From the NCBI GenBank assembly GCA_016223135.1, contig JACRPQ010000004.1, positions 806,001 through 870,000 of the forward strand: a stretch of DNA of 64,000 nucleotides, written 5' to 3'. Both the position numbers and the translations under genes were made by a program. This DNA comes from Chloroflexota bacterium (GTDB lineage: Bacteria > Chloroflexota > Anaerolineae > Anaerolineales > Villigracilaceae). Numbering within the stretch: the first letter of the stretch is position 1; the number at the start of each line of letters is the position of its first letter. This document shows, in pieces, positions 56,427 through 64,000 of this stretch. Under the pieces are notes generated by a model. The model was not told the DNA's origin. It saw only the letters and a program-made list of their open reading frames with translations, and did not search any database.

Positions 56427-57194
56427 TTATTGGCAAGTAAATTGAATGGGCGTGCTTCTCGTTGCGCCGCTGGCGTTATAGACTTCGACGAAATATACAA
56501 ATTTATCGCCGGAGGCATAGGGGATGGTTTCGGTGTAGGATTTGGAATCGGCTGGAAGTTCGGCGACTGCCTGTTCGTTCCGAATGATGCGGTAGCCGCT
56601 TTCATCGGCGGCGCGGTCGGTCCACTTGATGGAAAGCGTCATTTGCCCCACACTGCAGTTGAAGGTCCATTCCTGAATGGAGGGGGCGGCGGGCGGCGCT
56701 TTGGTCGCTGTGGGCGGCGGCGTGACGCTCGGCACAGCCCAGTAACTGCCCTTGACTTCCACATATTCGCCCCACAGCCAGCATTGTCCGCTCGGGCTTT
56801 CGGGCGATTTGACCAGCCAGTAATTCAATTGGGGGTAAGCGCCAACGATTTCCAGTTCCTTCCAGATGAGGTAGGTGATGACAATTTCATACTCTTGTCC
56901 CGGACCTGTGCGGCAGTTGGTGTTTGCCAGCAGGCGGAGCATCGGCACGGAATAGGTGGGGGTGATGGTGGCGGTCATCCCAGCCGTTGGTGTGGAGGTG
57001 GGGGCGGGCGTTTCGAGCAGGAGGGCTTGCGGCTCGGTGGCGGAGGGAGTGACCAGAAGCGCTTCCACCGTCAGGGCGGCGGAGGTTTGCACATCGGGGG
57101 GCGGGGGGAGTTGTTCCCCGCTGCCGGGGAAGTTGCAGGCAAGGAGGGCAAGAACAAGCGTCAGGGCGGAAAGAAGCGTTCGTGTTTTTTTCAT
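56427..57194 (-). CDS. Lipoprotein with SH3-like and FN3-like domains
   Basis: 255 aa. Lipobox LALLAC at about 15-20, Pro/Thr linkers, an SH3b-like domain (NTNCRTGPGQEYEIVITY ... CWLWGEYVEVKGSYW), another Pro/Ala/Thr linker, and an FN3-like domain (LSIKWTDRAADESGYRIIRN). A surface lipoprotein of unknown role; many Anaerolineae exported proteins share this layout (impression only). Confidence 0.82.
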   Translation of the reverse strand: MKKTRTLLSALTLVLALLACNFPGSGEQLPPPPDVQTSAALTVEALLVTPSATEPQALLLETPAPTSTPTAGMTATITPTYSVPMLRLLANTNCRTGPGQEYEIVITYLIWKELEIVGAYPQLNYWLVKSPESPSGQCWLWGEYVEVKGSYWAVPSVTPPPTATKAPPAAPSIQEWTFNCSVGQMTLSIKWTDRAADESGYRIIRNEQAVAELPADSKSYTETIPYASGDKFVYFVEVYNASGATRSTPIQFTCQ

Positions 57195-57257
57195 ATAGAC
57201 TCGCTTTCAATGGCTTGCGAAGCATCCGCACAGCCTGCGCTTTCCCGTGTGTCTCAG

Positions 57258-57300
57258 GGCGGTGGAGACCGCCGGGCACGTCTGCCTTACTTTATTTTTT
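57258..57300 (-). terminator. Hairpin between the lipoprotein and serine hydrolase genes
   Basis: GGCGGT (57258-57263) GGAG ACCGCC (57268-57273). The T-rich side lies towards 57285-57300 on the plus strand. Weak support as a terminator; may be a REP-type repeat. Confidence 0.35.
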
Positions 57301-58657
57301 TGTGCGCCCGTCCCCAGAGGCGGAAGTATTCCACGCGTCCCTGTTCATCGCGGATGATGTCGGCAAGCGCGCCCTTGGTGGGTTCGTCCAAGCCGATGAG
57401 TTTGTCTTTCTCGTAGAACTGGAAGCGCATGGGCGGCAAGGCGGGACCGGGCGGGGTGTCGGGCGTGGGGAAGCCGCCGAGCGGAATGTGATGGTAGATC
57501 AGATATTTGCCTTTGACTTTGATGTCGAAGCATTCTATACCTATTCTATAACGTCCCACCACTTCTTTCAGTTCCGCCAAAGGTACTTCCACCGGTTCGG
57601 GCGATTTGAGTTCAACGTTGAAATACGTTTCCAGAATGACCTCAAACATTTCGGCTGTGATGATGCCGCCGTCATCGCTGTTGGTGAGGATGGCGCAGAC
57701 GAAGTCTTTTTCGGGGATGAAGAAGAAGAACGCCTGCTGACCGTTCGTCGCGCCGGGGTGAGCATAGACCTTGAGCCTGCCCGCCTCGCGAATGAACCAG
57801 GTGATGCCCATCATCCCGCGCGGACCGGCGTCTACCTGCGGCTGGCGCATGGCGCGCAGGCTTTTCCCTGAAATGACGTTTTTCTTCCCATTGCTCATGT
57901 GGAAGCGCCCATACTTGAGCAGGTCTTTGACGGTGCTGACGATTCCACCCACGCCGTTGGTTGCTCTGCCAACCGCCCACGGGCGCGCTACTCGAACCTT
58001 TCCCTTCACCTTCTGGTGACCGACGACGAAGCGGTGCGTAAATAGGATGTCGCTGGGGTAAAAGAAGGTCATGTTCAAGCCGAGCGGGTCAAGGAGCATT
58101 TCCTGCACGGCTCGCTCGTAGGGCTTTTCCGTCACGACTTCAATGACCCGCGCGGCAACGTTGAAGCCGGTGTTGTTGTAGGACCAGATTTTCCCCAACG
58201 GCTGAATCTGCGGCAGTTTGGCGATGTCTTTGACCATTTTGTCGAGGGCGTCGTCGCCGTTGCCGAAGTCGTTGAAGTAATCGCCCACCCAGCCGCCCAT
58301 GTGGGTGAGCAGGTGGCGCACCGTGACTTTCTTTGCCACCTCTTCATCCTGCAGTTGGAAGTCTGTAATGTATTTGCGGACGGGGGCGTCGAGGTCCACT
58401 TTGCCGCGTTCGGCGAGCATCATGAGGAGTGTGCCGGTGAAGGTCTTGCTGACGGAGCCGGCTTGAAAGAGGGTATCTGGCGTGACCGGCAGCGGGTGTT
58501 CGACGCTGGTGACGCCAAACCCTGCCGTGAATTCCTTTCCTCGGTGGTAAATGCCGATGGCGACGCCGGGCACTTCCAGCCGCTTCATTTCGGAAACGAT
58601 TTTTTTCGCGACCTTCTTGAATTTGGAATCGGTGATATGTGAAGTGGAAAGATTCAT
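57287..58657 (-). CDS. Beta-lactamase-family serine hydrolase (class C/PBP4*-like)
   Basis: 456 aa, no signal peptide. Catalytic SxxK in QAGSVSKTFTG, YxN in WSYNNTGFNVA, and the third motif HPGATNG in place of KTG. The C-terminal 120 residues form a beta-rich extension typical of the group. Such proteins are esterases or peptidases; true beta-lactamase activity is not implied. Confidence 0.88.
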   Translation of the reverse strand: MNLSTSHITDSKFKKVAKKIVSEMKRLEVPGVAIGIYHRGKEFTAGFGVTSVEHPLPVTPDTLFQAGSVSKTFTGTLLMMLAERGKVDLDAPVRKYITDFQLQDEEVAKKVTVRHLLTHMGGWVGDYFNDFGNGDDALDKMVKDIAKLPQIQPLGKIWSYNNTGFNVAARVIEVVTEKPYERAVQEMLLDPLGLNMTFFYPSDILFTHRFVVGHQKVKGKVRVARPWAVGRATNGVGGIVSTVKDLLKYGRFHMSNGKKNVISGKSLRAMRQPQVDAGPRGMMGITWFIREAGRLKVYAHPGATNGQQAFFFFIPEKDFVCAILTNSDDGGIITAEMFEVILETYFNVELKSPEPVEVPLAELKEVVGRYRIGIECFDIKVKGKYLIYHHIPLGGFPTPDTPPGPALPPMRFQFYEKDKLIGLDEPTKGALADIIRDEQGRVEYFRLWGRAHKKIK

Positions 58658-58735
58658 ATTTGCCTCTTTGGACTTCAGGGATGTTCCGACGGATTCTGGA
58701 AAAAAGGTGATTTTTGCAATTGTATCATCAGCAAT

Positions 58736-58780
58736 AAAAATAACCCACGATCCATTAAGTGGATATGGGTTATTTTTATT
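58736..58780 (-). terminator. Terminator after the M28 peptidase gene
   Basis: Stem AAAAATAACCCA (58736-58747) / TGGGTTATTTTT (58766-58777) with inner ATCCA/TGGAT pairing. T-rich on both strands. Confidence 0.85.
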
Positions 58781-58790
58781 TGGTGTTGAA

Positions 58791-60338
58791 TTATTCGGCT
58801 TCTAACTCATGATCAGAGTCATGCAGACCGCTCTGGCTCGATGAGCCGGGAATGGCTCCGCCGCCGCTGACCGGCGGGAAGTTCCCCTTGCCTTTTGCGC
58901 CATTGATGTCTGCAGTGCTCATGGCATATTGCAGTATGGCAAAGGCAACGGCATCCGAGTTGATATTGAGGGCGTAATCGTTGTTGTTGGCGTAGGTGTC
59001 ACATGTCTGGTGGTAACAGGGATCGTACGGTTGTCCGGCAGTGCCTCCCCAAATGGCAGCCTCGGCGGCGGTCTTGATTCCTTCTGCGCCGGTAAACAAA
59101 CCGCCGGAAGGAATGCCCGCAGCGATGAACGGACCGTAATCCGAACGCCCGCTAAAGTCGGTGCCTTTGAAGGGGATTCCGTGCATATTGAAGAAAGCTT
59201 CGAAGGTCTTTTCAATTTCGGCAGAACCGGCGGGTCCGGGACCTGCGCCAACCGCGTCCGAATCGTTGCCGTCATAGATGAAGAAAACGTGATTCGGCGA
59301 GCCAATCATGTCGAAGTTCAGGTAAAGCGTAATCTTTGCCTTTTCTTCCGCAGGCAGGTTGTTGACGTAATAGGTGGAACCGACCAAGCCCGACTCTTCC
59401 GCACCCCACCACGCAAAGCGCACCTTGTTTCTTGGGTTGACCTTTGCCATCTGTTTGGCAACTTCGATTAATACGGCAGAGCCTGAGCCGTTGTCATTGA
59501 TGCCCGGACCGGCATTGACCGAGTCGAGATGCGCGCCAGCCATGACCACATTGTTGGGGTCGCCGCCTTTGGTCTCAGCCAGCACATTATATGTTGTGGC
59601 AATACCGCGGAAGGTGTCTGTCTTCAGACGCATGACGAGCCCCGGCGTCGCCGCCAGTTGTTGACCCACTGCCCGCGTCACCGAAGTGACGCCGATGTTG
59701 AGCGTAAAGCCGTTACCCAGCGTACCGTTAAGTATCCCGCTGGTATTGTTGTAAATGACCACACCAACAGCGCCGGCGTTATAAGCATTGGTCGCCTTGA
59801 GAGCAAACGTGCAGGCGCCGCGGCTGATGAGCGCGATGTTGCCCGCTGGGAAACCGGCAAAGTCTGCGGCTTCACAGCCCGGCGTTGGGTCGGCAGGCGG
59901 GGCTGGTAATGCTGTCACAGGCGCGGTCACATCACCGCTCCCCGAATAGGACATGATGTTGTTGGCGATGGGTCCGGCAGGCGGCGGCGAGACTTGCTCA
60001 AGGATGGTCGGGGAAAGTGCAATAAACGTTTGGAATTGAAAGGTTTGTACGGTTACATCATAGCCGTAGGATGTCAATTGAGCGACCACATAATCTACAG
60101 ATTGATCGTAACCTGGTGAGCCGGATACGCGTATGCCGTTGTTGGCATCGGCAATCGCCTGAAATGCTGCCTGATGCGCACGCACACCTTCCAGCGTGAC
60201 ACATTCCAACAGTTTCGCATGGGTGTTATTGACGCGCGTATCGCATGCTTCGGGACCAGCCATTGCAGACGGCACAAATGCAAAGGTGGCGGCAAAGATC
60301 GCAATGACGGTCAAAACGCGGACGGTTTTACTGAACAT
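58791..60338 (-). CDS. Secreted M28-family zinc aminopeptidase with PA domain
   Basis: 515 aa. Signal peptide (1-27), a PA domain (PAGNIALISRGACTFALKA), and the M28 core with all zinc ligands: H and D in GAHLDSVNAGPGINDNGSG, E in WWGAEESGLVG, D in NFDMIGSP, and H in CYHQTCDT. Releases N-terminal amino acids outside the cell. The C-terminal tail is Gly/Ser/His rich. The ATG at 60338 has AGAGGAG upstream. Preceded by a GEMM-like riboswitch and terminator, suggesting control by a cyclic dinucleotide. Confidence 0.93.
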   Translation of the reverse strand: MFSKTVRVLTVIAIFAATFAFVPSAMAGPEACDTRVNNTHAKLLECVTLEGVRAHQAAFQAIADANNGIRVSGSPGYDQSVDYVVAQLTSYGYDVTVQTFQFQTFIALSPTILEQVSPPPAGPIANNIMSYSGSGDVTAPVTALPAPPADPTPGCEAADFAGFPAGNIALISRGACTFALKATNAYNAGAVGVVIYNNTSGILNGTLGNGFTLNIGVTSVTRAVGQQLAATPGLVMRLKTDTFRGIATTYNVLAETKGGDPNNVVMAGAHLDSVNAGPGINDNGSGSAVLIEVAKQMAKVNPRNKVRFAWWGAEESGLVGSTYYVNNLPAEEKAKITLYLNFDMIGSPNHVFFIYDGNDSDAVGAGPGPAGSAEIEKTFEAFFNMHGIPFKGTDFSGRSDYGPFIAAGIPSGGLFTGAEGIKTAAEAAIWGGTAGQPYDPCYHQTCDTYANNNDYALNINSDAVAFAILQYAMSTADINGAKGKGNFPPVSGGGAIPGSSSQSGLHDSDHELEAE

Positions 60339-60423
60339 GGTTATCTCCTCTTGGCGAACAAATGGATGTTGCGTCAAACTTTTGAGAAGCCGTTCTATTG
60401 ACGATTCCGCAGGACCTCCTTCC

Positions 60424-60532
60424 TTAAACAAAAACTGCCGGAGAGATTTCTCTTCGGCAGTTTGGCGATCCAGCCTTGGCGGGACCCATAACTTTGCGCC
60501 CCCACCTCACGATGGGTTAGCCCTTTCGCCCC
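60424..60532 (-). promoter_or_regulatory. GEMM-like (cyclic di-GMP-I type) riboswitch with terminator, upstream of the M28 gene
   Basis: On the minus strand: P1 arm GGCGA (60530-60526) pairs with TCGCC (60468-60464). Between them are GGGCTAACCCATC, a GTGA GNRA loop, GGTGGGGGCGCAAAG and GGGTCCC, in the order of GEMM-I RNAs (AAACC, GNRA loop, GGGACGCAAAG, GGGTC). Then AAACTGCCG (60463-60455) pairs with CGGCAGTTT (60440-60432), with inner AGAG/CTCT pairing and TTTTTGTTT, a terminator as expression platform. Class assignment is by pattern only. Confidence 0.7.
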
Positions 60533-60679
60533 AATCCAACTTTGTAAATTGGACTGATTTTATCTTATTATAGGGCTTTACGTGGATATTACAAGTGGCA
60601 ACAGGTTACACTTCTGCGCATCGGGAAACGACAAATCCCGCTTCGCTCGCCGGGGACGCCTGTTCCAACATCCCAGACC

Positions 60680-61846
60680 TCATTCGCCGCTCCCCTCCAG
60701 CCACGTGGACTGGTATTCCGGCTTCTCGTATTCGAGCGCCTCTTTGGTGAGGTGCAGCGGGTAGAACGTGTCCACCATCACCGCCAGTTCCTGCGTTTCT
60801 TTTTTGCCGATGGAGGCTTCGGTCATGCCGGGCTGGGGTCCGTGCGGCAAACCGTAGGGATGCAGGCTGATGTCACAGCGGTCAATGCCTTTGCGGCTCA
60901 TGAAGTTGCCTTCGGCGTAGTAGATGACCTCGTCTGAATTGACGTTCGAATGGTTGTACGGCGCAGGGATGGCTTGAGGGTGGTAATCGAACAGGCGCGG
61001 CACGAACGAGCAGACGACGAAGTTGTGCGCCTCGAAGGTCTGATGCACCGGCGGCGGCTGGTGGATGCGCCCGGTGATCGGTTCGAAATCTTCGATGTTG
61101 AAAATCCAGGGATAGAGATAGCCGTCCCAGCCGACGACGTCGAAGGGATGGTAGTCGAGGATGTGGCGCGTCAGGCGGTCGCGCACTTTGATGCGGACTT
61201 CGAATTCGCCGCGCTCGGTGTGTGTTTCCAATTCTTCCGGCACGCGGATGTCGCGCTCGCAGTAGGGGGCGTGTTCGAGCAGTTGACCGAAATGATTGCG
61301 GTAACGCTTGGGCGGCTCGATCTGTGACGGGTTCTCGATGATGAAGAAGCGCGCTTCGCTGCCGTCAATGTGCATCTGCCAGGTTGTCCCAAACGGGATG
61401 ACGATGTAATCGCCCTTGCGGAATTTGAGGTTGCCAAACTGGCTCTTCAGCACGCCGCTGCCTTCATGCACCCACCAGGTCTCGTATGCCTGCGCGTTGC
61501 GGTAGAAGTAATCCATGCTTTTGCTCACGCGCGCCACGCCGAGGATGACATCCTTGTTTGCCAGCAGCGGAATCCGCGCTGAGACTGCGTCGCCGCCCAA
61601 GGGAATGTCGGAGGTCCGGAAGGCGCGGTGACGGATGGGTCCGAAGTCCACCGTTTCGGGCAGGCGCGAGCCGAGGTCTTCTGCATGTTTGACGCGCGGG
61701 GGGATGAAGTGATGGTAGAGGATGGATTGCAGGGAGGAGAATCCCTCCAGCCCCATTAGTTCTTCCCGGTAAAGACTTCCATCCGGCTTGCGAAATTGGG
61801 TGTGTCGCTTGTGGGGGATTTGTCCGAGTTTATGATAAAAGGGCAT
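60680..61846 (-). CDS. hmgA: Homogentisate 1,2-dioxygenase
   Basis: 388 aa, cupin fold, somewhat shorter than the common form (about 430 aa). Opens the ring of homogentisate to maleylacetoacetate. Iron site: HNHSN-type region YNHSNVNSDEVIYYAEGNF with Glu, and HPYGLPHGPQPG with the His ligands. MPFYHKLGQIPHKRHTQFR is the usual start; GGAG precedes the ATG. Other cupin dioxygenases are possible, but fumarylacetoacetase and HPPD are the next genes upstream. Confidence 0.9.
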   Translation of the reverse strand: MPFYHKLGQIPHKRHTQFRKPDGSLYREELMGLEGFSSLQSILYHHFIPPRVKHAEDLGSRLPETVDFGPIRHRAFRTSDIPLGGDAVSARIPLLANKDVILGVARVSKSMDYFYRNAQAYETWWVHEGSGVLKSQFGNLKFRKGDYIVIPFGTTWQMHIDGSEARFFIIENPSQIEPPKRYRNHFGQLLEHAPYCERDIRVPEELETHTERGEFEVRIKVRDRLTRHILDYHPFDVVGWDGYLYPWIFNIEDFEPITGRIHQPPPVHQTFEAHNFVVCSFVPRLFDYHPQAIPAPYNHSNVNSDEVIYYAEGNFMSRKGIDRCDISLHPYGLPHGPQPGMTEASIGKKETQELAVMVDTFYPLHLTKEALEYEKPEYQSTWLEGSGE

Positions 61847-61871
61847 GGTCTCTCCACTTATTTTCCAATCG

Positions 61872-61990
61872 GTGGTTGAGTAGGGCGCAGCCCGTATCGA
61901 AACCACCGCCATTCATGAAATATTCGGTTTACTGATTTCTGTTGGTCTCGATACAATGGCGGAACAACGCCGCCGTCTACTCGACCAACG
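61872..61990. repeat. Two imperfect palindromes between hmgA and fahA
   Basis: GGTGGTT-GAGTAGGGCGCAGCCCGTATCG-AAACCACC, and TTGGTCTCGATAC...CTACTCGACCAA. Both carry GTATCGA/TCGATAC and GAGTAG/CTACTC words; probably one repeat family. Confidence 0.6.
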
Positions 61991-61995
61991 AGGTT

Positions 61996-62868
61996 CTATC
62001 CAACAGTATTTCGCAGAATTCCGATTCGTTCCACTTCCAATTCCACCACGTCGCCGTGATTCAGCCAGGGACCCTGAAACTTGGTCAGTTCGAGCAAGCA
62101 GCCGGTGCCGACCGTTCCCGAACCGATCACGTCGCCGGGGTACAGCATCGTGGAGTCGGATGCGCGGGCGATGAGCTCGCCAAATGACCAGTGCATGTCC
62201 TTCCAGTTGCCTCTGGAGAATTCCTTCCCGTTGACGCGCGCAACCATTTCGAGGTCGTACACGCCCGGGCGTCCCGTTGCCTTATCGGCAAGCGCCTCAC
62301 GCGTGACGATGAGCGGTCCCAGCGCCGAGGCAAAGTCCTTGCCCTTGGCAGGACCCAGCCCCACCACCATTTCCTTGCGCTGCACGTCGCGGGCAGACCA
62401 GTCGTTGAAGATGGTGTAGCCGAAGATGTACTCTTCCGCCTGCTCGGCTTTGATATTTATTCCCGCTTTGCCGATGATTGCTGCGATTTCAAGTTCGTAA
62501 TCCATGGCGCGGGTATAGGGCGGGTAGGGAATGACATCTTCGTGACCGAAGATGGCGTTGGGGTTGGTAAAGTAGAAGACCGGGAACTCATACCATTCGG
62601 CTGGCACGTCGCGCCCGCGATTTTTGTTGGCGGTTTTGACGTGCTGTTCGAAGGCGTAGCCGTCGCGCAAAGTGAAGGGTTTGAGCGGCGGGAGGAACTT
62701 TACCTCGTCGAGCGGCAGGGAATCCTTCGATGCTTTTTTGGCGGCTTCCGCTGCGCCCGCTTCCATGACGGCGTACATGTCGGCAAAGGGCAGGGTGTAG
62801 AGTCGGTCTCCGTCCACAAGGGCAGGTTGGGAGGTATGTCGAAGCGTGGAGATGGTGGCGAATTTCAT
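61996..62868 (-). CDS. fahA: Fumarylacetoacetate hydrolase
   Basis: 290 aa. Last step of tyrosine breakdown: fumarylacetoacetate to fumarate and acetoacetate. FAH fold: FYFTNPNAIFGHEDVIPYP, metal-binding DYELEIAAIIGK, GYTIFNDWSARDVQRKE, and the closing SGTVGTGCLLEL. Short N-terminal domain as in the bacterial form. Flanked by ladder repeat on its 5' side and hmgA downstream. Confidence 0.9.
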   Translation of the reverse strand: MKFATISTLRHTSQPALVDGDRLYTLPFADMYAVMEAGAAEAAKKASKDSLPLDEVKFLPPLKPFTLRDGYAFEQHVKTANKNRGRDVPAEWYEFPVFYFTNPNAIFGHEDVIPYPPYTRAMDYELEIAAIIGKAGINIKAEQAEEYIFGYTIFNDWSARDVQRKEMVVGLGPAKGKDFASALGPLIVTREALADKATGRPGVYDLEMVARVNGKEFSRGNWKDMHWSFGELIARASDSTMLYPGDVIGSGTVGTGCLLELTKFQGPWLNHGDVVELEVERIGILRNTVG

Positions 62869-62880
62869 GGTGTGAGTCCA

Positions 62881-62969
62881 ATGTCAAAGGTCGGAAGTCA
62901 AAGGTCGGAAGTCACAAGTCGGAAGTCAAAGGTCACAAGTCGGAAGTCGAATGACCTTGGACCTTCGAC
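62881..62969. repeat. Ladder repeat between hppD and fahA
   Basis: Repeated GGAAGTCAAAGGTC and GGAAGTCACAAGTC words (14-bp pace), ending with GACCTTGGACCTTCGACT in the opposite sense just before the hppD stop codon. Confidence 0.8.
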
Positions 62970-64000
62970 TCATAGATTGCCGCGCCGCGCCTGTTCCAGT
63001 TCGATGGATTCGAACAATGCTTTGAAATTGCCCTTGCCGAATCCTTTTGCGCCGTGGCGCTGAATGACTTCGATGAACATGGTCGGGCGGTCCTGGATGG
63101 GGCGGGTGAAGATTTGCAGGAGATAGCCCTCGTCGTCGCGGTCGGCGAGGATGCCGAGCTCCTGAATGGCTTTGTAGTCCTCGTCAATTTTGCCGATGCG
63201 GCCGGGGAGCATTTCGTAGTAGGTATCTGGCACGCGCAGGAATTCCACGCCGCGCTTGCGCAGTTCGCCGACGGTGTGGAGGATGTCGCCGGTGATGAGC
63301 GCGATGTGCTGGACGCCGGGCGTGAGGTAGTAATCGAGGTACTCTTCAATCTGGCTCTTGCGCTTGCCCTCGGCGGGTTCGTTGATGGGGAACTTGACGC
63401 GCCCGTTGCCGTTTTGCATCACCTTCGACATGAGCGCGGAGTATTCGGTGGAGATGTCCTTGTCGTCGAAGTGCAGCAATTGGCGGAAGCCCATCACCTG
63501 ATGATAGAAGTTGACCCAATGGTTCATCTTGCCCAGCTGCACGTTGCCCACCATGTGGTCAATGGCGGCAAGCCCGGTGGACTCGGCTTCGTAGTGGATG
63601 GGTTTATAGGTCGGCGCGAAGACGCCTTTGTAATCGGCGCGGTCCACGAAGACGTGGAGCGTTTCCCCGTAGGTGTAAATGGCAGACGTGCGGTAGATGC
63701 CGAAATCGTCCTTCTCTTCGCGCGGCGCCCAGGCAGATTTGCCGCCGCGGCTGGTGGTTTCCTTCCAGGCTTTTTCCACATCGTCCACGCCCAGGGCAAT
63801 CACCTTGACGCCGTCGCCGTGCACCATGTGATGCGCCGCCAGCGGGCTGGAGGGAGAATAGGGCGCAGAAACAACAAACCGCGCCTGCCCCGATTCGAGA
63901 ACGTACGAAGCAAAGTCGCGGTTGCCGGTTTCCAGTCCCGAGTAGGCGACGGGTTTGAAGCCGAACGCCTTCCACCAGTAGTACATGGCGTGTTTGGCGT
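62970..64000 (-). CDS. hppD: 4-hydroxyphenylpyruvate dioxygenase (N-terminus outside window)
   Basis: Frame stays open through 64000; the upstream codons read AKHAMYYWWKAFGF, which is the normal early part of HPPD, so the ATG at 63986 is internal. Iron ligands: H in AAIDHMVGNV, H in GVQHIALITG and E in PTMFIEVIQRHG. Converts 4-hydroxyphenylpyruvate to homogentisate. At least 343 residues are present; about 10-20 are missing. Upstream of fahA and hmgA in the same direction. Confidence 0.95.
   Translation of the reverse strand, partial: AKHAMYYWWKAFGFKPVAYSGLETGNRDFASYVLESGQARFVVSAPYSPSSPLAAHHMVHGDGVKVIALGVDDVEKAWKETTSRGGKSAWAPREEKDDFGIYRTSAIYTYGETLHVFVDRADYKGVFAPTYKPIHYEAESTGLAAIDHMVGNVQLGKMNHWVNFYHQVMGFRQLLHFDDKDISTEYSALMSKVMQNGNGRVKFPINEPAEGKRKSQIEEYLDYYLTPGVQHIALITGDILHTVGELRKRGVEFLRVPDTYYEMLPGRIGKIDEDYKAIQELGILADRDDEGYLLQIFTRPIQDRPTMFIEVIQRHGAKGFGKGNFKALFESIELEQARRGNL

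Noticed and set aside
54452-56605. 717-codon minus-strand frame opposite typA
   Set aside because: Antisense shadow crossing a strong terminator.

Overview
The window looks like chromosomal DNA from a monoderm member of the Chloroflexota, probably class Anaerolineae. This is inferred, not proven: the Tad/Flp secretion genes come without a secretin, ileS is preceded by a T-box, transaldolase and glucose-6-phosphate isomerase are fused, menaquinone genes are present, and intergenic palindromes and short-word 'ladder' repeats are abundant. I see no rRNA, tRNA, CRISPR array, prophage or full insertion sequence. Nearly all the DNA is ordinary housekeeping and metabolic genes; the unusual material lies in the repeats, the RNA leaders and a few gene groupings.

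Layout. 1-498: end of a DegS/NarL-type histidine kinase. 809-6494: tad operon (cpaB, cpaE, cpaF, tadB, tadC), followed by comF-like, hpf and folE. 8573-11849: a pterin block (folK, folB, a FolM/PTR1-like reductase on the minus strand) next to phenylalanine hydroxylase. 11935-13202: an Lgt-like membrane protein with a TlpA-like thioredoxin. 13354-19780: a pentose-phosphate operon (tkt, rpiB, tal-pgi) interrupted by a GxxExxY gene and a four-helix-bundle gene, each bracketed by inverted ladder repeats. 19868-23617: phosphoesterase, a toxin-first PIN/antitoxin pair, menA, menG, and pterin-4a-carbinolamine dehydratase. 23624-28744: GH36 alpha-galactosidase, then T-box plus ileS. 28822-35447: a Pcs-like phospholipid synthase, GNAT, a secreted protein, acyltransferase, two MobA/MocA-like nucleotidyltransferases (one fused to YqeC), a P-loop kinase and a PHP protein. 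35519-43832: secG, a peptide-binding protein, M20 peptidase, DUF1385, a phosphodiester glycosidase, a Cas4-like nuclease and pyrG. 43966-49534: roadblock protein, a secreted protein, pth, mfd. 49795-60338: 5'-nucleotidase, methyltransferase, LysM protein, typA, SH3 lipoprotein, serine hydrolase, and an M28 peptidase under a GEMM-like riboswitch. 60680-64000: homogentisate dioxygenase, fumarylacetoacetase, and HPPD running off the window.

How the genes fit together. Phenylalanine hydroxylase, carbinolamine dehydratase and a possible local pterin supply (FolE, FolB, FolM-like) would convert Phe to Tyr. HPPD, homogentisate dioxygenase and fumarylacetoacetase would then carry Tyr towards fumarate and acetoacetate; the Tyr transaminase and maleylacetoacetate isomerase are not in view.

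The most interesting signals are: (1) ladder repeats with inverted halves at about nine loci, two of them enclosing single genes; (2) two inverted copies of a roughly 105-bp MITE with target-site duplications; (3) a nested palindrome inserted in frame at the same place in two paralogous nucleotidyltransferases; (4) the pterin/phenylalanine hydroxylase cluster; and (5) RNA leaders at ileS, typA and the M28 gene.
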